Source: Microbaculum marinisediminis
Lineage (GTDB): Bacteria > Pseudomonadota > Alphaproteobacteria > Rhizobiales > Tepidamorphaceae
Length of the DNA stretch: 64,000 nt
Reading direction: 5' to 3'
NCBI RefSeq assembly: GCF_025397915.1
Contig: NZ_JALIDZ010000003.1
Location: 535,002 to 599,001, forward strand
In this document: piece after piece, positions 1-8,151 of the stretch
Layout: every line of letters begins with the position of its first letter
Position numbering within the stretch: position 1 is the stretch's first letter
Position numbers and translations under genes: made by a program
The notes under the pieces: model-generated
Told to the model about the DNA's origin: nothing
The model's database searches: none
The model's input: only the letters and a program-made list of their open reading frames with translations

Positions 1-1
1 T

Positions 2-2293
2 TTGGCGCTGGATGAGGACGACAAGACTGCCACAGGCGCGCCGGACAGGATCGAGGACGCATTTCAGCTGATCCTCGAAAACTGTCCGGTCCCGGTCGTG
101 GCCGCGCGCATATCGGACGGCGCGGTGCTGTACCAGACGCCGGCCATGGCGGCGATGCTGCGGCTGGCGCCGGGCGACCCGCCGCTCAAGGTCGAGGACT
201 TCGCCATCGACCGCGACGAACGGGCGGAATGCCTGCGGCTGATCCGGGAGCACGGCAGCGTCGACGATTTCAGGATGCACTTCAGGCGCAGCGACGGGAG
301 CCGGTTCGTCGGGTCGATGTCGGCGCGCTTCGTCGAGATCGGCGGCGAAACGGTCATCGTCTCCAACCTGATCGACCTGACCACGGCGTTCGAGCGCGAA
401 GCCGAGTTCAGGCGGGTCAACGAGACCCTCGAGGATGCGATCGAGGCGCTCGACGACGGCTTCGTGCTCTACGATGCCAACGATCGGCTGGTGACGTGCA
501 ATTCCCGCTACAGGGAATTCCACAGCGATTCAGCCGATCTCCTGGTGCCCGGCGCGCATTGGCCCGAGGTGACGCGGATCCGGGCCGAACGGGGGTTCTT
601 CGTGGATGCCATCGGCCGCGTCGACGAGTGGATGGCCGAGCAGATGGGGCAGCGCGGTATCGCCTTGCGCGAGGAGTTCCCGTCGAAGGAAGGGCGCTGG
701 TTCGAATACTCGCACCGCCCGACCCGGCAGGGCGGCTTCGTCTCGGTGTGGAACGAGATCACCGAGCGCAAGCAGATGGAGCTCGCGCTACGGCAGCGCG
801 AAGAGCATTTCCGCAGCATCGTCGAGGGCCATCCCCTCCCGGTCTGGATGGTCGATCTGGCGACGTCGGAGATCCTCTACGAAAGTCCGTCCGCGGCCGA
901 ACTGTTCGGCCGGGCCTGGCCGTCCGACCAGCGCGCCTACACCGTCGACCATTTCGTCGATCCCGCCGATCGCGACCGCTTGATCGCCGAACTGCGCAAG
1001 AGCGGCGAACTGTACGATGTGGAATTGCGGGTACGGAAGGTCGATGGAACGGTGTTCTGGGCCTCGCTCAACGACCGGATCATCGAGTACGAGGGGCGTG
1101 AAGTCTCCATTCTGAGCTTCATTGATCTCACGGCGCGCCGCGAGACCGCCGCCGAAGCCGCTCGACAGCGCGAGATCCTGCATCAGAGCGAAAAGCTGAG
1201 CGCTCTGGGAGAGCTGCTGTCGAGCGTCGCCCACGAGCTCAACAATCCGCTGTCGGTCCTTATCGGGCAGGCCGTGATGCTGCAGGAGCATGCCTCCGAT
1301 CCCGACACGGCTGTCCGGGCGGAGAAGATCGGCACGGCCGCCGACCGCTGCGCGCGGATCGTCAAGACCTTCCTGGCGATGGCCCGGCAAACCTCCGAGG
1401 AGACGGCGCCGGTCGACGTCAATGTGCTGATCGAGCAGGCGCTTGAATTCGCCGCCTATTCTCTGCGCACCACCGGCGTCGACATCACCCTGCGCCTGGC
1501 CGACGATCTGCCCGTGGTCTACGCCAACGAAGACCAGCTGGTGCAGACCTTCACCAATCTGATCGTCAATGCCGAGCAGGCGCTGAGGGGAACCGAGGGG
1601 CCACGCACGCTGGAGATCACCACGGCGGCCGTCGACGATGGCGAAGGCGTATCGATCACCTTCGCCGACAACGGTCCGGGAATTCCCGAGGAGGCGCGAT
1701 CCCGGATCTTCGAGCCGCTTTTCACCACCAAGCAGGCCGGCGTCGGAACCGGGCTGGGGCTTGCGCTGTGCCATCGCATCATCGAGGGGCATGGGGGATC
1801 GATCGAGCTGGAGCGTACCGATCGGCCGGGCGCGACCTTCACGATCCGGCTGTCGCGCGACGGCGCGCGGAGCAGGACGGCGGAAGACGAGGCGCCCCAC
1901 CCCGAGCAGTCGGGCGCCGGGCTGCGGATCCTGGTCATCGACGACGAGGCGGATGTCGGCTCGCTCATCGCCGACTGCCTGGAAATGGACGGACATACGG
2001 TGGATGTCGAGCAATCGGCCCGCGGCGCCCTCGAAAGGCTGAAGCATCGCCATTACGACGTGGTGCTGAGCGACATGCGGATGCCGGAACTCGACGGCGT
2101 CTCGTTCTACGACATACTGAAGGACACCAATCCCGCGCAGGCCCGCAGCCTGGCGTTCATCACCGGCGATACGTTGAGCCGCCGCGTCAGCGAATTTCTG
2201 GCGACCACGGATAGTCCCTATATCGAAAAGCCGTTCATGCCCGACGACGTGCGCGAACTCGTTAATCGCGTGATGAGCCGAAAAAACGTCTGA
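2..2293 (+). CDS. PAS-domain hybrid sensor histidine kinase/response regulator (5' end probably outside window)
   Basis: Signalling kinase with an attached receiver. In order: three PAS-like sensor regions (about residues 20-130, 145-260 and 265-385), a HisKA dimerisation domain whose motif AHELNNPLS places the phosphorylated histidine at about residue 411, an HATPase_c domain with the N and G boxes (NLIVNAEQAL, DNGPGIPEE, GTGLGLAL), and a C-terminal receiver with acidic residues VIDDE and phospho-acceptor Asp at about residue 691 (LSDMRMPELDG). There is no transmembrane segment, so it is probably a cytoplasmic sensor. The frame is open from a TTG at base 2 and only one base precedes it, so the true start is probably upstream. 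The input signal and output partner are unknown; no DNA-binding domain is present. Confidence 0.9.
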   Translation: MALDEDDKTATGAPDRIEDAFQLILENCPVPVVAARISDGAVLYQTPAMAAMLRLAPGDPPLKVEDFAIDRDERAECLRLIREHGSVDDFRMHFRRSDGSRFVGSMSARFVEIGGETVIVSNLIDLTTAFEREAEFRRVNETLEDAIEALDDGFVLYDANDRLVTCNSRYREFHSDSADLLVPGAHWPEVTRIRAERGFFVDAIGRVDEWMAEQMGQRGIALREEFPSKEGRWFEYSHRPTRQGGFVSVWNEITERKQMELALRQREEHFRSIVEGHPLPVWMVDLATSEILYESPSAAELFGRAWPSDQRAYTVDHFVDPADRDRLIAELRKSGELYDVELRVRKVDGTVFWASLNDRIIEYEGREVSILSFIDLTARRETAAEAARQREILHQSEKLSALGELLSSVAHELNNPLSVLIGQAVMLQEHASDPDTAVRAEKIGTAADRCARIVKTFLAMARQTSEETAPVDVNVLIEQALEFAAYSLRTTGVDITLRLADDLPVVYANEDQLVQTFTNLIVNAEQALRGTEGPRTLEITTAAVDDGEGVSITFADNGPGIPEEARSRIFEPLFTTKQAGVGTGLGLALCHRIIEGHGGSIELERTDRPGATFTIRLSRDGARSRTAEDEAPHPEQSGAGLRILVIDDEADVGSLIADCLEMDGHTVDVEQSARGALERLKHRHYDVVLSDMRMPELDGVSFYDILKDTNPAQARSLAFITGDTLSRRVSEFLATTDSPYIEKPFMPDDVRELVNRVMSRKNV

Positions 2294-2294
2294 A

Positions 2295-2330
2295 CCGGCA
2301 GCCAATGCCGGAAAAGAAGCCTCTTTTCCG
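2295..2330 (+). terminator. Two overlapping hairpins after the hybrid kinase
   Basis: Directly after the kinase stop codon there is a 6-bp stem (CCGGCA, loop of 5, TGCCGG; 2295-2311). It is followed by a 9-bp stem (CGGAAAAGA, loop AGCC, TCTTTTCCG; 2309-2330). The two share about three bases and cannot both be complete at once. The second has a T-rich 3' arm but no long T tract. It may be a weak terminator or attenuator before the downstream membrane-protein gene. Confidence 0.4.
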
Positions 2331-2392
2331 TGGCGGATCGTGGTAAACTGTTCGTTAACAAGCCAGTATCCCGACCGGAATCGGACACACGA

Positions 2393-2995
2393 ATGTCGGA
2401 AAAAATGATCATCGAAGAGGTGCCGGAACCGCACAAGCGCGAGAGCCGGCTGCGAGAAGCACTCAGCCGTGCGCGCCAGCAGGAGGCCGAGCGGTCCGAC
2501 GTCATCGTCGACTTGCGCGAGGCCGAGCTCGCCCGGCTGGAACTACTGCAGGACGCGCTGAGCGAGGTGTTCGACGAGATCCCCGAGGATACCGACTTGC
2601 TCGAATGCTCCCTCGTTCCCTCGACGCCGCCCAGACTGTGGGTCGACGTGCTCGGCCACGTGATGATGGGCCGCGACAAGCGCACCTACCGGTTCCTGAA
2701 GGATACCCGTCACGGTCGCCAGGTGATCCTGGAGACGACCAAACTCGACGAGATGGCCGGGCGCGTGACCGACTACGTGGCGCATCGGCTGCTCGAGCGC
2801 GAGCGGGCGCTGGAAAGCGATGCCGACGGCAAGACCGTCGTGCGGCTGGGCGAGACGGAGACGCCCGCCGGGCCGGACGAGCCGTCGCGTCGCTCAGGTG
2901 CGGTCTGGGGAACCGTGATCTTCACGTTTCTCGTCGGCGCGTTCGCCGGTGCGGCCGGTCTGTTCCTGGCCGGATTGCTGCTCACCGCGCCTTAG
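2393..2995 (+). CDS. Hypothetical C-terminally membrane-anchored protein
   Basis: Two-hundred-residue protein of unknown function. The N-terminal 60 residues are highly charged (Glu/Arg-rich) and probably form a coiled coil. A middle region of mixed alpha/beta character follows. The last 30 residues form one hydrophobic segment (TVIFTFLVGAFAGAAGLFL) ending just before the stop, as in a tail-anchored inner-membrane protein. I chose the ATG at 2393 (MSEKMIIEE); an in-frame GTG at 2330 would add 21 residues that look non-coding and would overlap the hairpin. Neither start has a strong ribosome-binding site. The 3' end overlaps the convergent phosphoesterase gene by four bases. No family was recognised. 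Confidence 0.7.
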   Translation: MSEKMIIEEVPEPHKRESRLREALSRARQQEAERSDVIVDLREAELARLELLQDALSEVFDEIPEDTDLLECSLVPSTPPRLWVDVLGHVMMGRDKRTYRFLKDTRHGRQVILETTKLDEMAGRVTDYVAHRLLERERALESDADGKTVVRLGETETPAGPDEPSRRSGAVWGTVIFTFLVGAFAGAAGLFLAGLLLTAP

Positions 2996-3924
2996 ATCGC
3001 GCGAAAATCGCCGCCCGGCGCGGTGGATTGGCCGTTTTCGAACAGGGTCGTTTCCTGCAATTCCTGCAGTTCGCCGCCAATAAAGCCGCGCGTGCGCAAG
3101 CGGCAGGTCCAGGCGCCGGCGTTCCCCGAGACCTCGTAGAGATTGTACTGCGCGCCCGGCTTGCTGCCGTGCTCGAGCGCCGAGGCGGAGGGCACGCCGA
3201 CGACCGGCACCGGCTGGCGCGGTCCGGCGATCCAGTGCAGGCTCGCGCGGTGTTCGTGGCCGTGCAGCACCAGCTCGGCGCCGCAGTCGCCCAGCAGCGC
3301 GCGGAAGGCGCGGGCGTCGGTCATCCGCCGGTAGCGGTCGCCATGGGTGCGGATCGGGGTGTGGTGAACCAGCACGACGCGGAACAGGCCTTCGTGGGCG
3401 AGGTCCCGCAACAAGGGCTTCAGGCGCGCGATCTGGTCGCGGCCGATGCGGCCGGTCGCCATGAAGGGGGCCGAGACCACGGCCGACGAACAGCCGATGA
3501 TGGCCAGGGGGCCGCGCCGGCGCAGATAGGGGAAGCCGGAATGCGCGGCGGTATCGGGATCGCCCGCCATGTATTCGCGCCAGGCCAGCGCCGTGCCGGG
3601 AATGGCGCGGCGGGTGTAGGCGTCGTGATTGCCGGGAACCAGCGAGACGTGGTCGGGCGGGCCGAGGCTTTGCAGCCAGAGCCGGCAACTCTGCCACTCC
3701 GACGCGGTCGAGACGATCGCCAGATCGCCCGTCACCGCGATGTGGTCGGGCGACTGGTGCTCGAGATCGCCGGTCAGCGCGTCGAGAACGTCGCGGCGGT
3801 GGATCCGGTGACGGCTCCGCCGCCAGTTGATCCAGCCGAGCGCGCGCTTCGACACCAGCTCGCGGCGGAGCGGTGCGGTCTCGGGCGGTACGTGCGGGTC
3901 GGAAAGATGGGCCAGCCTGAACAT
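2992..3924 (-). CDS. Calcineurin-like metallophosphoesterase
   Basis: Predicted metal-dependent phosphoesterase, 310 residues. The metal-ligand motifs appear in family order: D-x-H near the N-terminus (LSDPH, residues 8-11), GD (TGDLA, about 65-69), GNHD (98-101), a histidine pair (VHHTP) and the final G-H-x-H (HGHEH). The length suits a stand-alone single-domain enzyme. The motif set is shared by phosphodiesterases, nucleotidases and UDP-2,3-diacylglucosamine hydrolases, so the substrate cannot be named. There is no signal peptide, so it is probably cytoplasmic. The gene is convergent with the upstream membrane-protein gene, overlapping it by four bases. Confidence 0.85.
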   Translation of the reverse strand: MFRLAHLSDPHVPPETAPLRRELVSKRALGWINWRRSRHRIHRRDVLDALTGDLEHQSPDHIAVTGDLAIVSTASEWQSCRLWLQSLGPPDHVSLVPGNHDAYTRRAIPGTALAWREYMAGDPDTAAHSGFPYLRRRGPLAIIGCSSAVVSAPFMATGRIGRDQIARLKPLLRDLAHEGLFRVVLVHHTPIRTHGDRYRRMTDARAFRALLGDCGAELVLHGHEHRASLHWIAGPRQPVPVVGVPSASALEHGSKPGAQYNLYEVSGNAGAWTCRLRTRGFIGGELQELQETTLFENGQSTAPGGDFRAI

Positions 3925-3970
3925 CGCCCGCGGTTCTACCGTTCGCGGGCGATATTGGCCAGACGGGTCG

Positions 3971-4075
3971 TCAGTTGGACGAGAACGTCATCAGCGTCGC
4001 GGCGATGCGCCCGTCGCGCATGTCGACCGCAGGATGCCAATGATAAGCCCGGCGGCTGAAGAGGCGCCAAAACAT
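3971..4075 (-). CDS. Possible 34-residue small protein
   Basis: Short open frame in the 349-bp gap between the phosphoesterase and Nudix genes. An ATG at 4075 is preceded at normal spacing by GGAG and encodes 34 residues, starting MFWRLFSRRAYHWHPAVD. Most codons end in G or C, as in the flanking genes. The protein is basic and aromatic at its N-terminus and has no transmembrane segment. An in-frame ATG four codons upstream is possible but lacks a ribosome-binding site. No family was recognised. The rest of the gap (3925-3970 and 4076-4273) shows no other gene. Confidence 0.4.
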   Translation of the reverse strand: MFWRLFSRRAYHWHPAVDMRDGRIAATLMTFSSN

Positions 4076-4273
4076 GATCTGCTCCATTTGGTAAAGTGAA
4101 GGCGCCGAACAGGGTGCCTTGCTTGCGGTGGAGATAGATGTTGCACTGCAATATTCCAAGGGCCACAAGAGCAGGTCTGCTTTGCGTGGCGCGCATGTCC
4201 GCTTAACAGGGTATCCAGTCAACGGACTATCCGGGGGGCGGACGGCGCGGACGCCCGGAAACGTGTCGGGACG

Positions 4274-4726
4274 ATGCGACGACTGCTGAAACTACTCCTG
4301 CGGCCCTGGTGGCTGTTGAATCGCGGCATGACGCTCGGCGTCAGGGCCGTCGTCGCGCGCGACGGCAAGGTGTTCCTTGTGCGCCATTCCTACCTGCCGG
4401 GCTGGTATCTGCCGGGTGGCGGCGTCGAGCGCGGCGAAACGGTGCTCGACACCTTGACCCATGAGTTGCGCGACGAGGGCAATATCGTCCTTGAGGAACA
4501 GCCGCGGCTGTTCGGCGTCTATTCCAACGAGGCCGACCATCGCGGCGATCACGTGGTCCTGTTCGTCGCCGGGGCCTGGCGGCAGGACGGCGCGTTCCGT
4601 CCCACCATGGAAATCGTCGAAGCCGGCTTCTTCGCCCTGGACGATCTGCCGGAGGGCACCACGCCGGCGACGCGGCGCAGGCTCGCCGAGGTGTTCGACG
4701 GCGCCCTGCCGGACACGCGCTGGTAG
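4274..4726 (+). CDS. Nudix hydrolase
   Basis: Small Nudix-fold hydrolase of 150 residues, expected to cleave a nucleoside diphosphate linked to another group. The Nudix box starts at PGGGVERGE and ends at HELRDEGN. Against the consensus (G-x5-E-x7-RE-U-x-EE-x-G-U) the first catalytic-loop Arg is His, the first Glu of the EE pair is Asp, and the late Gly is Asn. The last Glu, usually a metal ligand, is kept. The basic N-terminus (RRLLKLLLRPWWLL) may be a membrane-surface helix. Substrate unknown. It converges with the reductase gene, with three bases between them. Confidence 0.85.
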   Translation: MRRLLKLLLRPWWLLNRGMTLGVRAVVARDGKVFLVRHSYLPGWYLPGGGVERGETVLDTLTHELRDEGNIVLEEQPRLFGVYSNEADHRGDHVVLFVAGAWRQDGAFRPTMEIVEAGFFALDDLPEGTTPATRRRLAEVFDGALPDTRW

Positions 4727-4729
4727 GGT

Positions 4730-5710
4730 TCAGGCCGCCTTCAGCCGTGCCCGGTCGTGCGGTGCGGTCATGTCGATCAGCGGGCCGGCGGGAATGATGC
4801 CTGTCGGGTTAATCGAGCGATGGCTGGTGTAGTAGTGGCGCTTGATGTGATCGACGTCGACCGTCTCGGCGATCCCGTGCACCTGATAGAGGTCGCGCAG
4901 ATAGCCGAACAGGTTGGGATAGTCGACGATGCGGCGGATGTTGCACTTGAAATGGCCGAAATAGGCCGGATCGAACCGTACCAATGTCGTGAACAGCCGC
5001 CAATCGGCCTCGGTGAGGCTGTCTCCGGTCAGGTAGCGCCAGCTGGACAGGCACTTTTCCAGCGCGTCGAGGCTGGTGAACAGCCTCGTCACGGCCTCGT
5101 CGTAGGCCGCCTGGGTGGTGGCGAAGCCGGCCCGGTAGACGCCGTTGTTCACGGTCTCGTAGACGGTCGCGTTGATCCGGTCGATTTCGGCGCGAAGCGG
5201 CGCGGGGTAGAGGTCGACGTGCGGGTTGCCGCCGACTGCGTCGAAGGCCGAATTGAGCATCCGGATGATGTCGGCGGATTCGTTCGAGACGATGGTCTCG
5301 CGCTGCTTGTCCCACAGCACCGGGACCGTGACGCGGCCGGTGTAGCGCGCGTCGGCCTGCAGGTAGATCGCGGAAAGGCGCCGCTGGCCGTAGAGCGGAT
5401 CGGGAAAGGCGTCGCTGAATTCCCAGCCTTCGTCGGCCATCGTCGGCGCGACGCCGGATACGCCGATGTGGGCCTCCAGCCCCTTCAGCACGCGGACCAC
5501 GAGCGTTCTGTGCGCCCACGGACAGGCCATCGAGACATAGAGGTGGTAGCGGCCGGGTTCCGCGGGAAAGCCGCCATCTCCCGTCGGACCGGGCGCGCCG
5601 TCCGGCGTGATCCAGTTGCGGAATTGCGTTTCGGGGCGGCGGAACTGGCCGTCCGAAGACCCCGGCCTCGGCTCGTCGCTGCGCCATATTCCCTCGACCA
5701 GTCGTCCCAA
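4730..5710 (-). CDS. Glutathionyl-hydroquinone reductase (ECM4/YqjG-type glutathione transferase)
   Basis: Reduces glutathionyl-hydroquinones, releasing hydroquinone and glutathione. The catalytic Cys63 lies in the family signature CPWAHR (63-68), followed by a C-terminal all-helical GST domain. I set the start at the TTG at 5710. It follows AAGGAG at good spacing and gives MGRLVEGIW followed by QFRNW, which matches the family's usual N-terminus and about 320-residue length (here 326). An upstream open extension would run into the LysR gene and looks like non-coding sequence. The gene is divergent from that LysR gene, which may control it in response to quinones or another electrophile; this is an inference from position. 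Confidence 0.92.
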   Translation of the reverse strand: MGRLVEGIWRSDEPRPGSSDGQFRRPETQFRNWITPDGAPGPTGDGGFPAEPGRYHLYVSMACPWAHRTLVVRVLKGLEAHIGVSGVAPTMADEGWEFSDAFPDPLYGQRRLSAIYLQADARYTGRVTVPVLWDKQRETIVSNESADIIRMLNSAFDAVGGNPHVDLYPAPLRAEIDRINATVYETVNNGVYRAGFATTQAAYDEAVTRLFTSLDALEKCLSSWRYLTGDSLTEADWRLFTTLVRFDPAYFGHFKCNIRRIVDYPNLFGYLRDLYQVHGIAETVDVDHIKRHYYTSHRSINPTGIIPAGPLIDMTAPHDRARLKAA

Positions 5711-5855
5711 AGTCTCGTCTCCTTGCTCGTGTGGGGCCGCGATCGGCCCATCGTGCGGCCCATCGGTTGGCCCGTCCTTCTGGGACTTACGTAGCGGTTG
5801 ATAGCGAGTCGAAAAGGCCGTAGTGATCGATGATATTGTTGCCGAAGGCTGAACA

Positions 5856-6800
5856 ATGGACCGGATGGCGGAGATCGAAACCTTCGTCCAGGTTGCCGAA
5901 TCCGGGGGGATCGGAGCGGCGGCCGAGCGACTGGGGGTTGCCAAATCGGCGGTGAGCCGCCGCCTGAAGGAGCTCGAGGAGCGCCTCGGCGTGCGGCTCG
6001 TCAACCGCACGACACGGCAGCTGAGCCTTACCGATACCGGCAAGACCTATTACGAGCGGGCGGTCCAGATCCTCGCCGATCTCGAGGATGCCGACCAGAA
6101 CGCCGCCGCGCTGCACGGGGCGCTGTCGGGCCGGCTCAAGATCGCCGCGCCGCAGTCCTTCGGCGTGATGCACCTGACGCCGGCGGTGACCGGTTTCCTG
6201 AACAATCATCCGGAACTGTGGATCGACCTCGACCTGAACGACCGGCGCGTCGACCTCGTCAACGAGGGGTTCGACCTGGCGGTCCGTATCGGCCGGCTCG
6301 AGGATTCGAGCCTGATCGCGCGGCGCCTGGCGCCGGTGCGCAACGTCGTCTGCGCAAGCCCCGACTACCTCGCCCGGCACGGCATGCCCGAACGCCCGGA
6401 AGACCTGATGGCGCACACCTATCTGCGCTATTCGAACGTGCCGGAACGGCGGGTGTTCAGCTGGATCGACGAACACGGCCGCGAGCGCGTCGTCAATCCG
6501 AAGGCGCGGCTCGTCTCCAACAACGGCAACATGCTGCAGGCCGCGGCGGAGGCGGGGCTCGGCATCATCTCGCAGCCGACATTCCTGGTCTATCAGTCGA
6601 TCCGCGAGGGGCGCCTGGTGCCGATCCTGACCGACATCGAATGGTGGCAGCTCGGCGCCTACGCGCTCTATCCGCCCGGCCGGCATCTGTCGGCGAAGGT
6701 GCGCGCCTTCGTCGACCATCTGGCCACCTGCTTCGGCGACCCGCCCTACTGGGACGATCTCGGCGCCGCCGGCCCGGTCGTGCGGGCAATGGCGGGCTAG
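5856..6800 (+). CDS. LysR-family transcriptional regulator
   Basis: DNA-binding regulator of 314 residues. The N-terminal winged helix-turn-helix (residues about 4-62) contains the family signature AAERLGVAKSAVSRRLKELE. It is followed by a periplasmic-binding-protein-like effector domain (about 90-300). An alternative ATG nine bases downstream would remove three residues. It is transcribed away from the glutathionyl-hydroquinone reductase gene with a 145-bp gap from that gene's TTG start, the usual arrangement in which a LysR protein controls its divergent neighbour. The effector is unknown. The sequence resembles the large group annotated as DsdA/AaeR-type LysR proteins, but no specific role can be given. 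Confidence 0.92.
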   Translation: MDRMAEIETFVQVAESGGIGAAAERLGVAKSAVSRRLKELEERLGVRLVNRTTRQLSLTDTGKTYYERAVQILADLEDADQNAAALHGALSGRLKIAAPQSFGVMHLTPAVTGFLNNHPELWIDLDLNDRRVDLVNEGFDLAVRIGRLEDSSLIARRLAPVRNVVCASPDYLARHGMPERPEDLMAHTYLRYSNVPERRVFSWIDEHGRERVVNPKARLVSNNGNMLQAAAEAGLGIISQPTFLVYQSIREGRLVPILTDIEWWQLGAYALYPPGRHLSAKVRAFVDHLATCFGDPPYWDDLGAAGPVVRAMAG

Positions 6801-6833
6801 ATCCGGCCCGGCCTCCTGTCACAGGTTTATAAC

Positions 6834-6862
6834 TTGACTTTCAAAGTCGATAATCTTATCGA
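6834..6862 (+). promoter_or_regulatory. Candidate iron-responsive promoter/operator upstream of bfd
   Basis: A -35-like TTGACT (6834-6839) lies inside a perfect palindrome, GACTTT-C-AAAGTC (6836-6848). A second palindrome, CGATAA-TC-TTATCG (6848-6861), starts at its last base, where a -10 would be expected. Paired palindromes covering a promoter suggest repressor binding. GATAA-type half-sites are seen in Fur/Mur-like sites, but this is neither a clean Fur box nor a clean Irr element, so the regulator is open. Confidence 0.55.
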
Positions 6863-6914
6863 GGGTTGGTTGCGCCTGTAACTAATCTGGAACGATTCAA
6901 AACTGAGGCCAGCG

Positions 6915-7229
6915 GTGATCGTCTGTTCCTGCAATGCCCTGTCGGATCGCGAGATACGCGCGTGCCTGTCGCCGGGGCCGGACTGTCCCTTTACGCCGGC
7001 CCAGGTGTACCGGTGCCTGGGGTGCAGCCCGCAATGCGGGCGCTGTGCGCGCACGATCCGCGAGATCATGGACGCGGCCCTGCCGGCTGTGCACAGCGGC
7101 TGCGTGACGCAATGCAACGCCGTGTGCCCGCTGCGGGCCGAGGAGGCGGGCGATGGCGCGGCGGGCGGCCGGCTCGACGCGTTCGAGTTGGCCGAGGAGG
7201 CATATACCGACGGTCCCGTTCGCGTCTGA
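6915..7229 (+). CDS. bfd: Bacterioferritin-associated ferredoxin, [2Fe-2S] BFD domain
   Basis: Small [2Fe-2S] protein of 104 residues that passes electrons to bacterioferritin so that stored ferric iron is released. The cluster-ligand pattern is present: C4 and C6 (VCSCN), then C41 and C44 (CGRC), matching the positions in known Bfd proteins. It also has C17, C24, C34, C37 and a C-terminal C63-x3-C67-x3-C71 group, which classical 64-residue Bfd lacks. The start is a GTG at 6915 behind GAGG. The bacterioferritin gene follows 182 bp downstream and a palindromic regulatory site precedes it, so an iron-controlled pair is likely. Confidence 0.9.
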   Translation: MIVCSCNALSDREIRACLSPGPDCPFTPAQVYRCLGCSPQCGRCARTIREIMDAALPAVHSGCVTQCNAVCPLRAEEAGDGAAGGRLDAFELAEEAYTDGPVRV

Positions 7230-7411
7230 GCCTCGTTTCGGCGCCGATTGCCGCACCGTCTCCCTGTTCCTATCCAAAATCGCGAAAAATGCGCTAGCTT
7301 GACGGCATCGCTGATGTCCGATCGCGATCAGGCCGGAAGGCGGTTCTTCCGGCGATGGTCGAAATTTTCCCCAAGTCACCGGTACGCTGCGGCAGAAGGA
7401 GGAGTTTTGTC

Positions 7412-7891
7412 ATGAAAGGCGACGCGAAAGTCATCGAATACCTCAACAAGGGCCTGCGGTCCGAGCTGACGGCGGTCAGCCAGTACTGGCTGCACTACCG
7501 GCTGCTGGAGGACTGGGGCTTTCTCGACCTCGCCAAGAAATGGCGCGAGGAATCGATCGAGGAGATGGGCCATGCCGACAAGTTCATCGCGCGGATCATC
7601 TTTCTCGAGGGCTTTCCGAACTTGCAGGAGCTGAACCCGCTGCGCATCGGCGAAAACGTCCAGGAAATCCTCGAGGTCGACCTGGCCGGGGAATACGAGG
7701 CGCGCACGCTCTATCTGGAAGCGGCCAAGTACTGCGACTCCGTCAATGACCGGGTGTCGAAGAACCTGTTCGAGGAGCTGGCCACCGACGAGGAGGGGCA
7801 TATCGACTTCCTCGAAACCCAGCTCGACCTGATCGAGAAGGTGGGCGTGCAGCTGTATTCCCAGAGACACATGGGCGGCCTCGGGGACTGA
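7412..7891 (+). CDS. bfr: Bacterioferritin
   Basis: Iron-storage subunit, 159 residues, expected to form a 24-subunit haem-containing shell that oxidises and stores iron. All ferroxidase ligands are present at the E. coli positions: Glu18, Glu51, His54, Glu94, Glu127 and His130. The haem ligand Met52 (EEMGHAD) is also kept. The ATG at 7412 is preceded by AAGGAGGAG; an upstream in-frame extension to 7355 has no support. The gene follows bfd, its presumed electron donor for iron release, and a strong hairpin follows it. Confidence 0.96.
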   Translation: MKGDAKVIEYLNKGLRSELTAVSQYWLHYRLLEDWGFLDLAKKWREESIEEMGHADKFIARIIFLEGFPNLQELNPLRIGENVQEILEVDLAGEYEARTLYLEAAKYCDSVNDRVSKNLFEELATDEEGHIDFLETQLDLIEKVGVQLYSQRHMGGLGD

Positions 7892-7904
7892 GGCCCGAAA
7901 CGAC

Positions 7905-7937
7905 CGCAAGGCCGCGCTGGACCGGCGCGGCCTTGCG
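7905..7937 (+). terminator. Strong hairpin after bfr
   Basis: Perfect 13-bp inverted repeat (CGCAAGGCCGCGC at 7905-7917 and its complement at 7925-7937) with a 7-base loop, 13 bases after the bfr stop codon. There is no T tract, so it may act as a transcript-stabilising 3' end or a weak terminator. The rest of the gap up to 8151 shows no gene. Confidence 0.6.
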
Positions 7938-8151
7938 TGATATCAGGGCCGACCTTCGACGGGAGAGACACCGCCCCATGTTGCGGATCGTAGAGCGACG
8001 ACGAGTTGGAACGCGCGAAAGCGCGTGCACCGCCGTTGCGCCCCGTCGCCCGCGCCGCCGCCTGTAAGAGCGTCGGCCAATCCCGACAGACCCACTGGAA
8101 CCGGCTCGCGGTCCCCGGGGCGCCCGACAAGACGCTCTCGGGACCCCTGAC

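Noticed and set aside
7892..8151. Search for a tRNA or small gene between bfr and the acetyltransferase
   Set aside because: Only the strong hairpin is found; no cloverleaf arms or ribosome-binding site.
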